A stretch of 64,000 nt of DNA from Leptolyngbyaceae cyanobacterium RU_5_1 (GTDB taxonomy: Bacteria > Cyanobacteriota > Cyanobacteriia > Leptolyngbyales > Leptolyngbyaceae), in contig JAAUSG010000004.1 of the NCBI GenBank assembly GCA_012034055.1, positions 1-64,000 of the forward strand. Direction: 5' to 3'. How positions within the stretch are numbered: the first letter of the stretch is position 1; every line of letters begins with the position of its first letter. A model generated the notes under the pieces. That model was given only the letters and a program-made list of their open reading frames with translations. It did not search any database and had not been told where the DNA came from. Positions 8,724 to 16,454 of this stretch are shown in pieces. The position numbers and the translations under genes are program-made.

Positions 8724-9593
8724 ATGAACTGCATCATCAATCGCCGTGCCCAGTTCTCCGCCAGTCACCGTTACTGGTTACCCGAGCTGAGTGTAGGGGA
8801 AAACAATCAACGATTTGGTGCCTGCACTCGTGCTCCAGGACATGGGCATAATTATGTGCTTTACGTCTCGATGGTTGGCGAGCTAGATGAGTACGGCATG
8901 GTGCTGAACCTGTCTGATGTGAAGCACATCATTAAGCGGGAAGTGACTAGTCAACTTGACTTCTCCTACCTGAATGAGGCTTGGCAGGAATTCGACCAGA
9001 CTCTGCCGACCACTGAAAACATTGCACGAGTTATCTGGAAGCGACTAGCACCACATCTTCCACTTGTTCGTATTCAGTTATTTGAACATCCAGACCTTTG
9101 GTCAAACTACTACGGAAACAACATGGAAGCCTATCTCACGATTAGCACTCATTTCAGTGCCGCGCATCGGCTTGCTCGTCCTGATCTCAGCTATGAAGAA
9201 AATTGCGAAATTTACGGCAAGTGTGCTCGTCCAAATGGGCATGGACACAATTACCACCTGGAAGTCACTATCAAGGGCGAAATCGATCCGCGCACGGGGA
9301 TGATTGCCGATTTAGTTGCCTTTCAAAAGGCGGTAGATGATTACGTGGTTGAGCCATTCGATCACACGTTTTTGAATAAGGACGTTGCCTATTTTGCAGA
9401 CGTTGTGCCAACGGCAGAACATATTGCCATTCATATTCGAGATTTGCTGTGTGGTCCAATTCAAGAGATTGGGGCGCAGTTGTACAAAGTAAAGCTGATT
9501 GAAAGTCCAAATAACTCCTGTGAGGTCTACTGCACAGAGCCTGAGAAAATGAGCAGCGTTGCTCAAGTCCGAGAAGCTACATTGGTGGGCTAA
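8724..9593 (+). CDS. Tandem 6-pyruvoyl/6-carboxy-tetrahydropterin synthase (two PTPS/QueD domains)
   Basis: A 289-residue protein made of two PTPS/QueD-type domains (about 1-135 and 136-280). Each has the zinc-binding pattern: SASHRY then GHGHNY in the first, SAAHRL then NGHGHNY in the second. Each also has a Cys five residues before the HGH (GACTRAPGHGH and GKCARPNGHGH), the position of the catalytic Cys in PTPS. The second domain, including the stretch GEIDPRTGMIADL, is closest to classical PTPS, which makes 6-pyruvoyl-tetrahydropterin from dihydroneopterin triphosphate; QueD in queuosine synthesis is the alternative. It is a single gene on the plus strand. Confidence 0.85.
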   Translation: MNCIINRRAQFSASHRYWLPELSVGENNQRFGACTRAPGHGHNYVLYVSMVGELDEYGMVLNLSDVKHIIKREVTSQLDFSYLNEAWQEFDQTLPTTENIARVIWKRLAPHLPLVRIQLFEHPDLWSNYYGNNMEAYLTISTHFSAAHRLARPDLSYEENCEIYGKCARPNGHGHNYHLEVTIKGEIDPRTGMIADLVAFQKAVDDYVVEPFDHTFLNKDVAYFADVVPTAEHIAIHIRDLLCGPIQEIGAQLYKVKLIESPNNSCEVYCTEPEKMSSVAQVREATLVG

Positions 9594-9616
9594 TTATCAT
9601 GCGGTTTTCGGGGACT

Positions 9617-9733
9617 AAGGTGACTTCCAGCAAACAAAAGACCCGTAGGGGAGGTTTTGCAGTCAATCTACCGATAAAACAGTTTAACCTCGGCAAAACC
9701 TGCCCCTACAACAGGGGATCTTTTTTCTCAGAA
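9617..9733. repeat. MITE-like element, CTAAGG-end family (copy A)
   Basis: The outer ends are CTAAGGTGACTTCC and, inverted, CTTAGGAAATTTTC. The inner inverted repeats are GTAGGGGAGGTTTTG and CAAAACCTGCCCCTAC. Relatives lie at 13353-13479, 28935-28994 and 62040-62182. Confidence 0.7.
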
Positions 9734-9825
9734 AATTTCCTAAGCTCATGAAAACCAATTCCTAGCTCGACACTTCCCAGGTGTCTGATGCGATCGCCTT
9801 ATTTGCAGTGCAACGACTTTTCGAT

Positions 9826-10116
9826 CTACTCAGGATTAATAATTTTCGGAACTTTGAAGAATTCACCATCGAGATCAGGAGCGCTGTCCAAAATACTCTC
9901 GCGATCGCGGTAGGGTTGCAGCGTATCGGTGCGAACGACATTGCTGACATCGATCGCCCGTGTTGTGGGTGGTACGTCTGTCACATCCAGCTCACTCAAC
10001 TGCTGGAAGTACTCCAGGATGTCACTCAACTGCGTCGTAAATTTTTCTTCTTCTTCAGGAGACAGCTCTAGACGAGCCAGATGAGCAACTTTGCGGACTT
10101 GGTCACGATCAAGCAT
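9826..10116 (-). CDS. gatC: Aspartyl/glutamyl-tRNA amidotransferase subunit C
   Basis: A 96-residue GatC, the small subunit that stabilises the GatAB transamidosome making Gln-tRNA(Gln) and/or Asn-tRNA(Asn). The family signature is clear: VRKVAHLARLELSPEEEEKFTTQL at the start, TRAIDVSNVVRTDT in the middle and FFKVPKIINPE at the end. gatA and gatB are not nearby. It is encoded downstream of ycf3 on the same strand. Confidence 0.95.
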   Translation of the reverse strand: MLDRDQVRKVAHLARLELSPEEEEKFTTQLSDILEYFQQLSELDVTDVPPTTRAIDVSNVVRTDTLQPYRDRESILDSAPDLDGEFFKVPKIINPE

Positions 10117-10180
10117 AGGGGATAGGGGATAGGGATAGGGATAGGGAAGTAACTACGCTCTAGTTCCTAGTCCCTAGCCC
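10117..10180. repeat. STRR tract (GGGATAG)n / (CCTAGTC)n
   Basis: GGGATAG heptamers followed by CCTAGTCC-type units fill the gatC-ycf3 spacer. Confidence 0.8.
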
Positions 10181-10702
10181 CTAGAAATACACATCTATTT
10201 GAGAGCGACCGGTGGTCTTTAGCCAGTTCTGGGCTTCGATGTAATTGTTGGGAGCTAAACGGATTGCGCGTTTCCAGTATTCGGCGGCCTGGTCGAATAG
10301 TGATTCGGATTCGTCGTCGTTACCGGCTTCCCTGGCTCGTTCGCCCTGGTAGTGAAAAATAACCGCAACGTTGTTGAGTGCTTGGGGAAGACGGGGGTTC
10401 AAGTCGATCGCTTGATGGTAATAATCTAGTGCGTTCTCGTGTTCACCATTGCTGGCATGAATTAGACCGATGTTGTAGAGGATATAGCTGCGATCGTACT
10501 CGTCTTCCTCTAGCTTGAGTGCTTCGTAGTAGTTGTCTAACGCTTCAGCATACTCGCCGTCTGCCTGCGCGGCCATACCGTCCCGGTAGTATGCAAAGGC
10601 TTCTTTCTCTTTTTTGCTGGCAGGCATCAGCCTGAGAATGATGTCTGCCATGACGGTAAAACTTTTGTCAATAAAATTGTCGTTGCGTTGAGTTCTAGGC
10701 AT
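10181..10702 (-). CDS. ycf3: Photosystem I assembly protein Ycf3
   Basis: A 173-residue protein with three tetratricopeptide repeats (about [40 protein letters not shown] and [16 protein letters not shown]) that scaffold subunit addition during photosystem I assembly at the thylakoid. The start is the ATG at 10702 ([15 protein letters not shown]), the conserved Ycf3 N-terminus; the open frame upstream is spurious. It is divergent from btpA, another PSI biogenesis gene, across a shared 290-bp region that holds a copy of the 73-bp repeat. Confidence 0.95.
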   Translation of the reverse strand: MPRTQRNDNFIDKSFTVMADIILRLMPASKKEKEAFAYYRDGMAAQADGEYAEALDNYYEALKLEEDEYDRSYILYNIGLIHASNGEHENALDYYHQAIDLNPRLPQALNNVAVIFHYQGERAREAGNDDESESLFDQAAEYWKRAIRLAPNNYIEAQNWLKTTGRSQIDVYF

Positions 10703-10782
10703 AGCAGCGATGGGGTAACGGCAAGGTGTCGATGTCGGCGCGATGGCGAAGCATTGCTTGCAAAGCATCATGGAACGTATTC

Positions 10783-10855
10783 TAAACCACGTTCAGCTCG
10801 GAATCTGTAGCTTTCTTTTAAGAAAAACTCCAGGTCTGGACGTGGACAACGTTTA
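10783..10855 (+). repeat. 73-bp dispersed repeat, copy 1
   Basis: It begins TAAACCACGTTCAGCTCGG and ends GACGTGGACAACGTTTA, so the outer TAAACC/GGTTTA-type ends are inverted. Conserved inner blocks are ATCTGTAGCTTT and AAAAACTCCAGGTCTGGA. It lies in the divergent ycf3-btpA intergenic region. Confidence 0.9.
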
Positions 10856-10990
10856 GTTTAACGCTCGGATAAAACGGCGCGATCGCCAAATCAGCGCGGG
10901 GCTGTTGGAAAGATGACACAAATCAGAGGGCACTAATGACGTTATGATCTGGATACTGATCCTTGCAGGTGAGTCCGAATTGAGAAGCTC

Positions 10991-11839
10991 GTGGACTTAA
11001 TCCAGATTTTTAAGACTCCAAATCCAATTATTGGTGTTGTTCATCTTCTACCCCTACCCACCTCCCCTCGTTGGGGAGGCAATTTGAAAGCAGTTATCGA
11101 TCGCGCAGAGCAGGAAGCGGTGGCGCTGGCATCCGGTGGCGTGGATGGCATCATTGTGGAAAATTTCTTTGATGCGCCGTTTACAAAAGACCAGGTTGAT
11201 CCAGCCGTCGTCACCGCGATGAGCCTGATTGTGCAGCGACTCATGACGATGGTGACGTTGCCGATTGGGGTGAATGTGTTGCGGAATGATGCGCAGAGTG
11301 CAATGGCGATCGCACCTGTACTCGCGCTCAGTTCATTCGCGTGAATGTGCTCACAGGGGTTATGGCAACCGATCAAGGTTTGATTGAGGGGCGTGCTCAT
11401 GAACTGCTGCGTTATCGACGGGAACTGGGCAGCAATGTAAAGATTTTTGCCGATGTATTGGTTAAGCACGCCCGTCCGCTCAGTTCCCCAAACCTGACCG
11501 TTGCCGTCCAGGATACGATCGAGCGGGGTCTGGCCGATGCCGTGATCCTTTCGGGTTGGGCAACCGGTAGTCCTCCCAGCCTGGAAGATTTAGAGCTGGC
11601 CAAGACCGCCGCCATTGGCACACCGGTGTTCATTGGCAGTGGCGCAGACTGGGAAAATATCTCAACCCTGATGCAGGGGGCTGATGGAGTGATTACCTGT
11701 AGTTCTCTAAAACGACACGGTCGTCGCGACCAACCCACTTGATCCGATTCGAGTGAGTCGGTTTGTGGAGGCTGCTCGTCGCAGTTACGCTGCTAAGATG
11801 GAGCCTCAATCTGTTTCATCTGTCACGCTGCATTCCTGA
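10991..11839 (+). CDS. btpA: BtpA-family photosystem I biogenesis protein, two frameshifts
   Basis: BtpA is a thylakoid-associated TIM-barrel protein needed for stable accumulation of PSI reaction-centre proteins in Synechocystis. Three frames together give the family sequence: IIGVVHLLPLPTSPRWGG up to VLRNDAQSAMAIA; then RVNVLTGVMATDQGLIEGRA through CSSLKRHGRRDQP; then DPIRVSRFVEAARRSYAAKM. The first shift (near 11310-11330) is a net loss of one base, the second (near 11738) a net gain of one, so the total, 849 nt, is divisible by three (282 residues). The start is a GTG at 10991. The frame breaks are probably assembly errors. The next gene begins 8 bp downstream, so the genes may be cotranscribed. 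Confidence 0.85.
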
Positions 11840-11847
11840 GTCAAGAA

Positions 11848-12330
11848 ATGATGAATCGAGTCGTTCAGTGGCTGCGCCGGAACCCTTTAACTGCAGTATT
11901 TGCGATCGTGCTTACGAGTACCGGAGTGGCAGCGTCTGCCATTAGCCTGCGCCCACCCACGGCGGACGCTGAGTTGACCCAACCTGCCGTAGCCCCCCTC
12001 TCGGTTGGCGATCGGGTGGCTGATAATGCTGCCGATAGTCGTGCCGTGCTGTCCTTAGCCCGGCATCTCAAAAAAGTGGGCGCTAAAATGTATGGGGCTT
12101 ACTGGTGTCCGCATTGCAAGCATCAGCAGGAGATGTTTGGTGAAGCGTTCAAGCATATCAACTACATTGAGTGTGATCCCAAAGGCGCGAATGCTAAACC
12201 CGCGCTCTGCAAAGCTGCCAAAGTCACTGGTTATCCGACCTGGGAGATTAAAGGCAAGTTCTATGTCGGGACGCAATCCCTGGACGAGCTGGCAACCTCA
12301 TCTAACTACAAGGGATCTCGCAGCTTTTGA
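11848..12330 (+). CDS. Membrane-anchored thioredoxin-like protein (CPHC), paralogue of the VKOR C-terminal domain
   Basis: A 160-residue protein. The N-terminal hydrophobic segment (TAVFAIVLTSTGVAASAI) is a signal anchor, followed by a Pro/Ala-rich linker and a thioredoxin-like domain with the active site YWCPHCKHQQEMFG and the cis-Pro region GYPTWEIKGK. It matches the C-terminal domain of the downstream VKOR fusion almost residue for residue around LKKxGAKMYGAYWCPHC, so the two arose by duplication. It is predicted to face the thylakoid lumen or periplasm and to pass disulfides. It lies between btpA and the VKOR gene on the same strand. Confidence 0.82.
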   Translation: MMNRVVQWLRRNPLTAVFAIVLTSTGVAASAISLRPPTADAELTQPAVAPLSVGDRVADNAADSRAVLSLARHLKKVGAKMYGAYWCPHCKHQQEMFGEAFKHINYIECDPKGANAKPALCKAAKVTGYPTWEIKGKFYVGTQSLDELATSSNYKGSRSF

Positions 12331-12401
12331 TTTTGGCACTTTTGATTTTGGCACAATGGAACGTGGTATTCATTACCAGACCACCCCACTGAGAATAGTC
12401 T

Positions 12402-13355
12402 ATGTCTAGCCTCGTCAGTCGTCGCCGCAATACTCCGTGGATTCATCGCTGGTCGCGTCAGATCATTGGGGCGATCGCCATCCTGGGTATTCTGAACACG
12501 GCCTATATCACCCTCACTAAACTGGCAAAAACGGCAGCCGCTTGCCCAACCAGTGGCTGCGAACAGGTCTTAGAAAGCCCTTATGCAACGGTTTTTGGGC
12601 TGCCGCTGTCGCTGTTTGGCTTGCTGGCATACCTGGCGATGGCAGTGCTGGCCCTTGCTCCCTTAGCGGTTAAGCCAGAGCAAAACAAACCGCTGCGGAC
12701 AACCCTGGAGAAGTGGACCTGGCTGCCCCTGTTTGTTGGTGCAACGGCAATGACCGTCTTTAGTGGATACCTGATGTACATCATGGTGTCCCAGTTTGTC
12801 TCCAAGTTTGGAGCGGGAGGCGTTTGCTACTACTGTGTAGCGTCTGCCCTGTTTGCCCTCGGCATGTTGGTGGTGATCCTGATTGGTCGCGATTGGGAAG
12901 ATATTGGACAACTGTTGATGGTGGGCGCGATCGTGGTCATGGTGACGCTAATTGGCACACTGGCAATTTATGCCCCAATCAATCCACAAACTCCTCGAGC
13001 GACTACCTCCAGTACTTCCTCAAAGGCTGAGATTGAGCTGGCACAGCATTTAAAGAAAATTGGGGCGAAGATGTATGGAGCTTACTGGTGTCCTCACTGC
13101 CAGGACCAGAAAGAACTTTTTGGGAAAGAAGCCGCCAAAATCATGCCTTACATCGAATGTGCCTCGGATACCGCGAACTCTCAAACAGCTCTTTGCCAGG
13201 AAATCTTGCCCAAGGTTGAAGCCCAAACCGGACAAAAGTTCGGCTTCCCAACCTGGGAGATCAACGGCAAGTTCTATACCGGCACCCAAAAGTTGACTGA
13301 TCTCGCCAATGCATCAGGTTATCAAGGTCCACGCAACTTTAAAAATGGAGTTTAG
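12402..13355 (+). CDS. Vitamin K epoxide reductase-thioredoxin fusion (VKOR/LTO1-like)
   Basis: A 317-residue membrane protein. The N-terminal VKOR domain has four or five membrane helices, the loop cysteine pair in AAACPTSGCEQVL and the redox CXXC in GGVCYYCVAS that works with quinone. The C-terminal lumenal thioredoxin-like domain has YWCPHCQDQKELFG and the cis-Pro segment FPTWEINGK. Such fusions in cyanobacteria and chloroplasts (LTO1) form disulfides in lumenal or periplasmic proteins. The stop codon TAG at 13353 is also the first bases of the repeat element that follows. Confidence 0.92.
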   Translation: MSSLVSRRRNTPWIHRWSRQIIGAIAILGILNTAYITLTKLAKTAAACPTSGCEQVLESPYATVFGLPLSLFGLLAYLAMAVLALAPLAVKPEQNKPLRTTLEKWTWLPLFVGATAMTVFSGYLMYIMVSQFVSKFGAGGVCYYCVASALFALGMLVVILIGRDWEDIGQLLMVGAIVVMVTLIGTLAIYAPINPQTPRATTSSTSSKAEIELAQHLKKIGAKMYGAYWCPHCQDQKELFGKEAAKIMPYIECASDTANSQTALCQEILPKVEAQTGQKFGFPTWEINGKFYTGTQKLTDLANASGYQGPRNFKNGV

Positions 13356-13479
13356 GTGATTTCTAGCAATAAAACATCTGTAAGGGCAGGTTTGACATTA
13401 AAGCGATCGGGCTTGATGCAGAGACTCTGACAAAACCTGCCCCTACCAAACGGTGTGTTTTCTCTCAGAAATCTCCTTA
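13353..13479. repeat. MITE-like element, CTAAGG-end family (copy B)
   Basis: The ends are TTAGGTGATTTCTAGCAA and, inverted, CTAAGGAGATTTCTGAGAG. The inner repeats are GGGCAGGTTTGAC and CAAAACCTGCCCCTACC. It exactly fills the space between two convergent genes and supplies both stop codons. Confidence 0.75.
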
Positions 13480-14395
13480 GTCCACTCGCTCCAATTGCCA
13501 AAGAATCTGGTTCCCTTCTCGGCGAACGCGCGACACCACCCAATTGCGCCAGACCCAATGATCCCCACGACTGGTGACAGCGCTGGCATTTACATCCATC
13601 AGGTCTGCCAGCTCTGAGCTAGTGATCAGATAACCCTTGTCAGCGATTTCATCGGCAATTCGCAGGGTTTTCACCATGTCGCGCAGATGAGCGACTTTAA
13701 TCTCGCGGGGAATCCCATCAAGGGAATCGGTTGATGAAGGGGGGTGCACTTCCGTCATGAGACTACCAGATGTGGAGGAGGATTCAGGGGGCATGAGATT
13801 GGATTGTATCGTTCCCGGCTCTGGATTTCTGTCACCTGTTTGCTCCTGTAAAGATTGATGCGGGGACGCGGAGAATTCTTCTGATACATTCTCCGCGTCC
13901 CCGCGTCCCGGCGTCCCCATGTCTTCTTTCTGTATGAGTTTCAGGGTTTTACCGAGGGAGAACGACCGGGCGATCGCGTCACAGCGTTCGTTCCCTTCAT
14001 CTCCGGCATGTCCGCGCACGTAGCGCCACTGTACAGTTGACGTGTTCAAATCATCTAATTTTTGCCACAGATCCTGGTTCAGCACTGGTTTGCCGGTCGA
14101 GGTTTTCCACCCTTTTTTTTCCAGCCATGCACCCACTGAGTGATGCCGTTTTTGAGGTACTCGCTGTCGGTGTATAGCTCGACGGGGTCTGGCTGTCCAG
14201 ATGCGGCAAGGAATTCGAGGGCGCGATCGCGGCTTGCATTTCCATCCGGTTATTGGTGGTTTGCGCCTCTGCTCCACCCAGTTCGTGGCGGGTATTGTCA
14301 CCCAAATAAATCACCACGCCCCAGCCACCCGGACCCGGATTGCCACTACAGGCTCCATCGGTGTAAATGCGTTGGATTTTGAGAGAATTGGACAT
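13477..14395 (-). CDS. rnhA: Ribonuclease HI with a C-terminal extension, two frameshifts
   Basis: RNase HI cuts the RNA strand of RNA-DNA hybrids. The N-terminal part shows [17 protein letters not shown] with the first catalytic Asp and the Glu in NNRMEMQAA; after two indels the frame resumes with [18 protein letters not shown] and [14 protein letters not shown] (catalytic region). The first shift near 14224 is a lost G after the GCGATCGC; the second near 14119 is a run of eight A where nine are needed. With both restored the length is 306 residues. A linker of about 75 residues (from [10 protein letters not shown]) is partly STRR-derived and joins a C-terminal helical domain ([20 protein letters not shown] to WQLERVD) found in other cyanobacterial RNases H as I recall. 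Confidence 0.85.
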
Positions 14396-14505
14396 GAAAT
14401 TAGGAAAAGTGAGGAATGAGCGATCGCACAGCTTAGATTACCAGGAAGCTGAACCTGTGAGATTGCGCCCATGCTACTCTAGACGCTGAAATCCCCTTTC
14501 GCCCT

Positions 14506-14802
14506 TCAGCTTGCCGTCGAAGCTACAGTTTCCGTACAACCTGCTTGGCGGGATATTGCACCGATCAGGTAGTCAGAAAAATCAGCCTTGCCCTGCTTAT
14601 ATCGTCGTCGAGCTTGGTCAACAGTTGAGCAGTTTTCAAACTCAGAGGCTGCACTGTGTAACATGGACTCTAGGACATTGATGATCTCATCTTTACGAAA
14701 TTTGTAGCTTGCCCCCCTAAGCACCCAAACTAGCTCACACAAAACGGTATTGGTGATGAAGCAAGGCTGCTTATGTTGAATGACATCAACAGTTTGTTGC
14801 CA
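14506..14802 (-). pseudogene. VapC-like PIN-domain toxin remnant (5' truncated)
   Basis: The C-terminal part of a PIN-domain ribonuclease is readable: PCFITNTVLCELVWVLRGA, then GKADFSDYLIGAISRQAGC with the late acidic cluster. The first 30-40 residues, including the first catalytic Asp of PIN toxins, are missing: the frame is closed by a TAA at 14803-14805 just before repeat sequence. No antitoxin gene is found next to it. An ATG at 14742 gives a 78-residue frame, which would lack part of the active site. It is likely a decayed toxin gene. Confidence 0.7.
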
Positions 14803-14844
14803 TTAATGGTGATCAAATTGCACTGCTCAGAGGGCAAAAACTGA

Positions 14845-14999
14845 ATCGCGATCGCATTTTTGGACAGTGCTGCGAGGAGAAAGCAATTTTGAGTTTCCTG
14901 TCGTCAAGTCAACCTACGATAATGGGCGATCGCACTGCGAGGAGAGAGTAATTCTGGGTTTCCTATCGTCAACCCAGCCTACGACGATGGGCGATCGCA
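14845..14999. repeat. Two tandem copies of a 70-90 bp GCGATCGC-bounded repeat
   Basis: Copy a (about 14845-14934) and copy b (about 14930-14999) share the blocks TGCGAGGAGA, GTTTCCTATCGTCAA and CCTACGACGATGGGCGATCG. A third copy lies at 15745-15831. They occupy the gap between the vapC remnant and the aspartic-protease gene. Confidence 0.8.
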
Positions 15000-15028
15000 T
15001 TTGACACGGCCGATGTGCAACGGGATTG

Positions 15029-15406
15029 TTAGACCGTACTGACTTTGCAGAGTTCGACCTGTCCACCCTCAAAGACCTGAATCGTTAGCTGGTAGCCCTC
15101 CATCAGTGACATTCCAACGAGTGGTTCTGAATCCGCTTCGTCTACTGGAATTTTTACCAGCGCTCCATCCCATACGACAACCGCTTCGTACACGTCGAAA
15201 ACGCACTCACTACCATCTCCAAGAACTGCTCGTCCTCGCCTTTTCCATGTCAAATTTAACTGAGTGATTAAGTCTGGAGGTAGGGAAAGCCAGCCATTGA
15301 AACCTGTATCTACGATCGCATCTTGCGTAAAGACTTTGCCATCAGCGCGACGAATTGAGAGTGGAATAATCGGTTCAAACTCAACGTTAATCAACCCAGT
15401 TATCAT
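15029..15406 (-). CDS. Clan AA (retropepsin-like) aspartic protease family protein
   Basis: A 125-residue protein with one aspartic-protease half: the motif AIVDTGFNGWLSLP (Asp33-Thr34-Gly35), then the flap region GDGSECVFDVYEAVV and the second conserved block PLVGMSLMEGYQLTIQ. Retropepsin-like enzymes of this size act as dimers. The start at 15406 overlaps the stop of the upstream gene by four bases (ATGA), so the two are translationally coupled. Function in cyanobacteria is not known. Confidence 0.8.
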   Translation of the reverse strand: MITGLINVEFEPIIPLSIRRADGKVFTQDAIVDTGFNGWLSLPPDLITQLNLTWKRRGRAVLGDGSECVFDVYEAVVVWDGALVKIPVDEADSEPLVGMSLMEGYQLTIQVFEGGQVELCKVSTV

Positions 15407-15675
15407 GCAGTTTTCCGAGAGCGTCCGCCAAATCGACGAACATGACGAGAACCAATGCGAACGATCCAAATTTGGGCATCGGGGTGACGAGCTTCGAGGC
15501 GATCGCAAGCCGCAATTTCGCTCTTATCGACTTCAAAATCTCCGGTTTCAATATCGATCGCCGCTATCTTTCCATAATTGCTTTCCTCGATTTGGGGGCG
15601 CACCTGAGTCTCATAAATCTCATCACCACGTCGGGCAAACTCTTCTTTGGGATAGCGGGGTTGTCGAACTGTCAT
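15403..15675 (-). CDS. Small hypothetical protein coupled to the aspartic protease gene
   Basis: A 90-residue protein that I do not recognise as a named family. It begins MTVRQPRYPKEEFARRGDEI, has a predicted beta-alpha core (KIAAIDIETGDFEVDKSEIAACDRL) and ends in a basic tail (HVRRFGGRSRKTA). There is no signal peptide or membrane segment. Its stop overlaps the start of the aspartic-protease gene, which implies a functional pair, as partner, substrate or regulator. The acidic centre and basic C-terminus would suit a small binding protein. Confidence 0.7.
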   Translation of the reverse strand: MTVRQPRYPKEEFARRGDEIYETQVRPQIEESNYGKIAAIDIETGDFEVDKSEIAACDRLEARHPDAQIWIVRIGSRHVRRFGGRSRKTA

Positions 15676-15740
15676 AAATTTGACTTTGTCTCAGCAATTG
15701 CCCCTTTATCTTAACTTGGCGATCGCCCCACGTCACAGTC

Positions 15741-16454
15741 CTAACCGCGATCGCGTTTTTGGACAGTGCTGCGAGGAGACAGAAATTCTGGTTTCCTATC
15801 GTTAACCCAGTCTACGGCGATGAGCTGGCTACTCGTTGCTACCAAAATTTGCTCCAAACTGAGTTGTAACTCCGGAAAGACCAATGATTCAATCGGCTGT
15901 TGGCTGCGGAATTGTTGAACTTGATATTCTCCGGCTTCGTTGAGTTGATAAACCGAAAACGTCGGCTGCTTGGGAGAGCCGATATAGCGTCTGCCCCCTA
16001 ACCCTAAATAATGTTCGCAAATCCAATATTCTGGGATGCCGAACACTTCGTACTCTTCCAGCTTCATGGCATAATCATCTCTCCAGTTGGTGCTGACGAC
16101 TTCAACCACTAATATTGCCGATCGCCCTGGTGTAATAGTCGATTCCTTCTCCCAACGCGAGTCCGCTGCAATTGCTTGGCTGTTCAACACAATCACGTCG
16201 GGTTCATAGCCAGATTCACCGCATTTAACCACACATTCTTTCGGGATGAAGTAAGGCAATTTCAGTCGCAAAATCTCAACGAACAGACTGCCATTAATAA
16301 AACCAGCAACTTCTGAGTGCTTACCAGTCGGTTTGGGCATTTCGATGATTTCTCCATCATGCAACTCGTAACGATGCTCTGAGTGCTCTGGATACCAGGC
16401 AATGAACTGATCAAACGTGACGCGTGTGGGTGCGGCTTGAACCATCGTGTTCAT
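15741..16454 (-). CDS. Uma2-family (DUF820) restriction-endonuclease-like protein
   Basis: A 237-residue protein of the Uma2 family, expanded in cyanobacteria. It has a PD-(D/E)XK-like core: the conserved start [20 protein letters not shown] with HDGEIIEMP, then [10 protein letters not shown] (Asp) and [15 protein letters not shown] (Glu). Biological function is not established for the family. The last 25 or so residues (after [13 protein letters not shown]) are encoded by the 15745-15831 repeat, so the C-terminus seems extended by a repeat insertion. The start overlaps the ccs1 stop by four bases. Confidence 0.82.
   Translation of the reverse strand: MNTMVQAAPTRVTFDQFIAWYPEHSEHRYELHDGEIIEMPKPTGKHSEVAGFINGSLFVEILRLKLPYFIPKECVVKCGESGYEPDVIVLNSQAIAADSRWEKESTITPGRSAILVVEVVSTNWRDDYAMKLEEYEVFGIPEYWICEHYLGLGGRRYIGSPKQPTFSVYQLNEAGEYQVQQFRSQQPIESLVFPELQLSLEQILVATSSQLIAVDWVNDRKPEFLSPRSTVQKRDRG
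15745..15831. repeat. Third copy of the GCGATCGC-bounded repeat, inside the 3' end of the Uma2 gene
   Basis: It shares TTTTTGGACAGTGCTGCGAG and GTTTCCTATCGTTAACCCAG with the tandem pair at 14845-14999, and it supplies the last codons and stop of the Uma2 gene. Confidence 0.75.
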
